Positions 63,532 to 64,000 of a stretch of 64,000 nt of DNA are shown piece by piece (the stretch's first letter is position 1; the number at the start of each line of letters is the position of its first letter). Origin of the DNA: Mansonella perstans (taxonomy: Eukaryota; Nematoda; Chromadorea; Rhabditida; Onchocercidae); the NCBI GenBank assembly GCA_037074765.1, contig JBAMDO010000067.1, forward strand, positions 205,684 to 269,683. Reading direction: 5' to 3'. The position numbers were made by a program, and so were the translations under genes. The notes under the pieces were generated by a model that worked only from the letters and a program-made list of their open reading frames with translations, was not told the DNA's origin and ran no database searches.

Positions 63532-64000
63532 TCATATGAAATACATTTCCGGAGTATCTGGACTAAGCGCAAAACTTTGTTCAAGAGTACGAACATTGGG
63601 TTCATTTTCCAATGTTCACTCACTCGTCTGAAATGTAAGCCTGTCGGAATAATGAATTAGTAATTTCGCTCCACAATGTAAATTTGATGGATTAAAGTTA
63701 TTTTTTCTGACTATGACTTGTACGTTGCAATATTTAACATTTGAATTTACCCTTGCTGCCCATTTTCTATTACTGTAAAAAGCCAGTTGTACATTAAATG
63801 AAAAAATACCTGAATTTTTCGAAGTAACATTGCAACAATTCTGAACGAATTTTCATTTTTCTTCACAAAAAAACTAAAAAATATTTCTTCGAATTAGAAA
63901 CTTACGCATATTTTAAAAGACGCCTCGCTCGATCGCAGCTAAATGGGCATAATAAACAGGTGCTGGTATTGAAACTGATTTATTGCATCGGGCGTACACA
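63532..64000 (-). pseudogene. Argonaute 3' end, third copy, frameshifted and cut by the window edge
   Basis: The last coding exon is 63627-63532 (96 bases against 97 in copy 1, one A missing, so the ending reads out of frame: [10 protein letters not shown]). The exon before it starts at 63906 and continues beyond the window; it also lacks one base (GATCGCAGCTAAATG against GATCGCAAGCTAAATG). The two changes occur in separate exons, so they do not compensate simply. Upstream exons lie outside the window. Confidence 0.75.

Larger units (their letters stand above)
56605..64000. repeat. Large duplicated block, copy 2 (direct), running off the window
   Basis: Near-identical to 41408-48811. It contains the second POU pseudogene and, at its end, the 3' exons of a further minus-strand Argonaute copy. 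The match is still perfect at the last base of the window, so the block is longer than seen. Confidence 0.95.

Noticed and set aside
1..64000. CRISPR arrays, bacterial genes or endosymbiont-derived genes
   Set aside because: No spaced short repeats and no long bacterial-type frames; the only organelle-derived DNA is mitochondrial.

Overview
The window is AT-rich eukaryotic DNA from a nematode, most likely a spirurid or filarial worm. Genes have small exons with GT..AG introns. Several first exons sit directly behind a 3' splice site, as expected for spliced-leader trans-splicing. The nuclear genes have nematode-type homologues, and a nuclear copy of mitochondrial DNA keeps the chromadorean order atp6 - cox2 - rrnL - nad3. 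The species call is an inference. No prokaryotic gene structure was seen, and most longer open frames are chance or simple-repeat shadows.

Layout. 186-2210 (+): a complete six-exon PSME3IP1/FAM192A (NIP30) gene, followed about 110 bp after its poly(A) signal by a possible tiny spliced gene. 6214-20792 (+): a lin-11/Lhx1-5 LIM-homeobox gene with two LIM domains and a homeodomain split over three exons, plus several kilobases of intron rich in microsatellites. 20.8-38 kb: gene-poor DNA with a decayed minus-strand paralogue of the downstream zinc-finger gene (about 25.6-25.95 kb), a diverged repeat family with inverted termini (26.5-29.8 kb), orphan coding-like segments (30-31.2 kb and 36.8-37 kb) and an old mitochondrial insertion (31.86-34.6 kb). 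37989-41223 (+): an unrecognised seven-exon C2H2 zinc-finger gene with one apparent frameshift in its first exon.

From 41408 to the end the window is a duplication complex. A block carrying a dead POU-homeobox gene and the 3' part of a minus-strand Argonaute gene occurs twice in direct orientation, about 15.2 kb apart (41408-48811 and 56605-64000, the second running off the window). Between them a 3.3 kb piece (46734-50087) recurs inverted at 53003-56335. The 2.9 kb spacer of that inverted repeat holds the PAZ, linker, MID and early PIWI exons of the Argonaute. The copy-1 Argonaute is intact over 15 exons and keeps a DEDH catalytic tetrad, but it is cut off at the 53003 junction before its N domain. 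The inverted copy and copy 2 carry single-base frameshifts in coding exons. Either this locus is a very young rearrangement, or the assembly has duplicated and folded back one locus. This is the first thing to settle.

The genes show no shared pathway. PSME3IP1 (nuclear proteasome regulator partner), LIN-11 (neuronal and vulval fate transcription factor) and Argonaute (small-RNA effector) look like independent neighbours. The most notable items are the Argonaute/POU duplication complex, the shared disabling lesions of the POU gene, the multi-gene mitochondrial insertion, and the zinc-finger gene with its antisense-oriented, intron-containing decayed paralogue.
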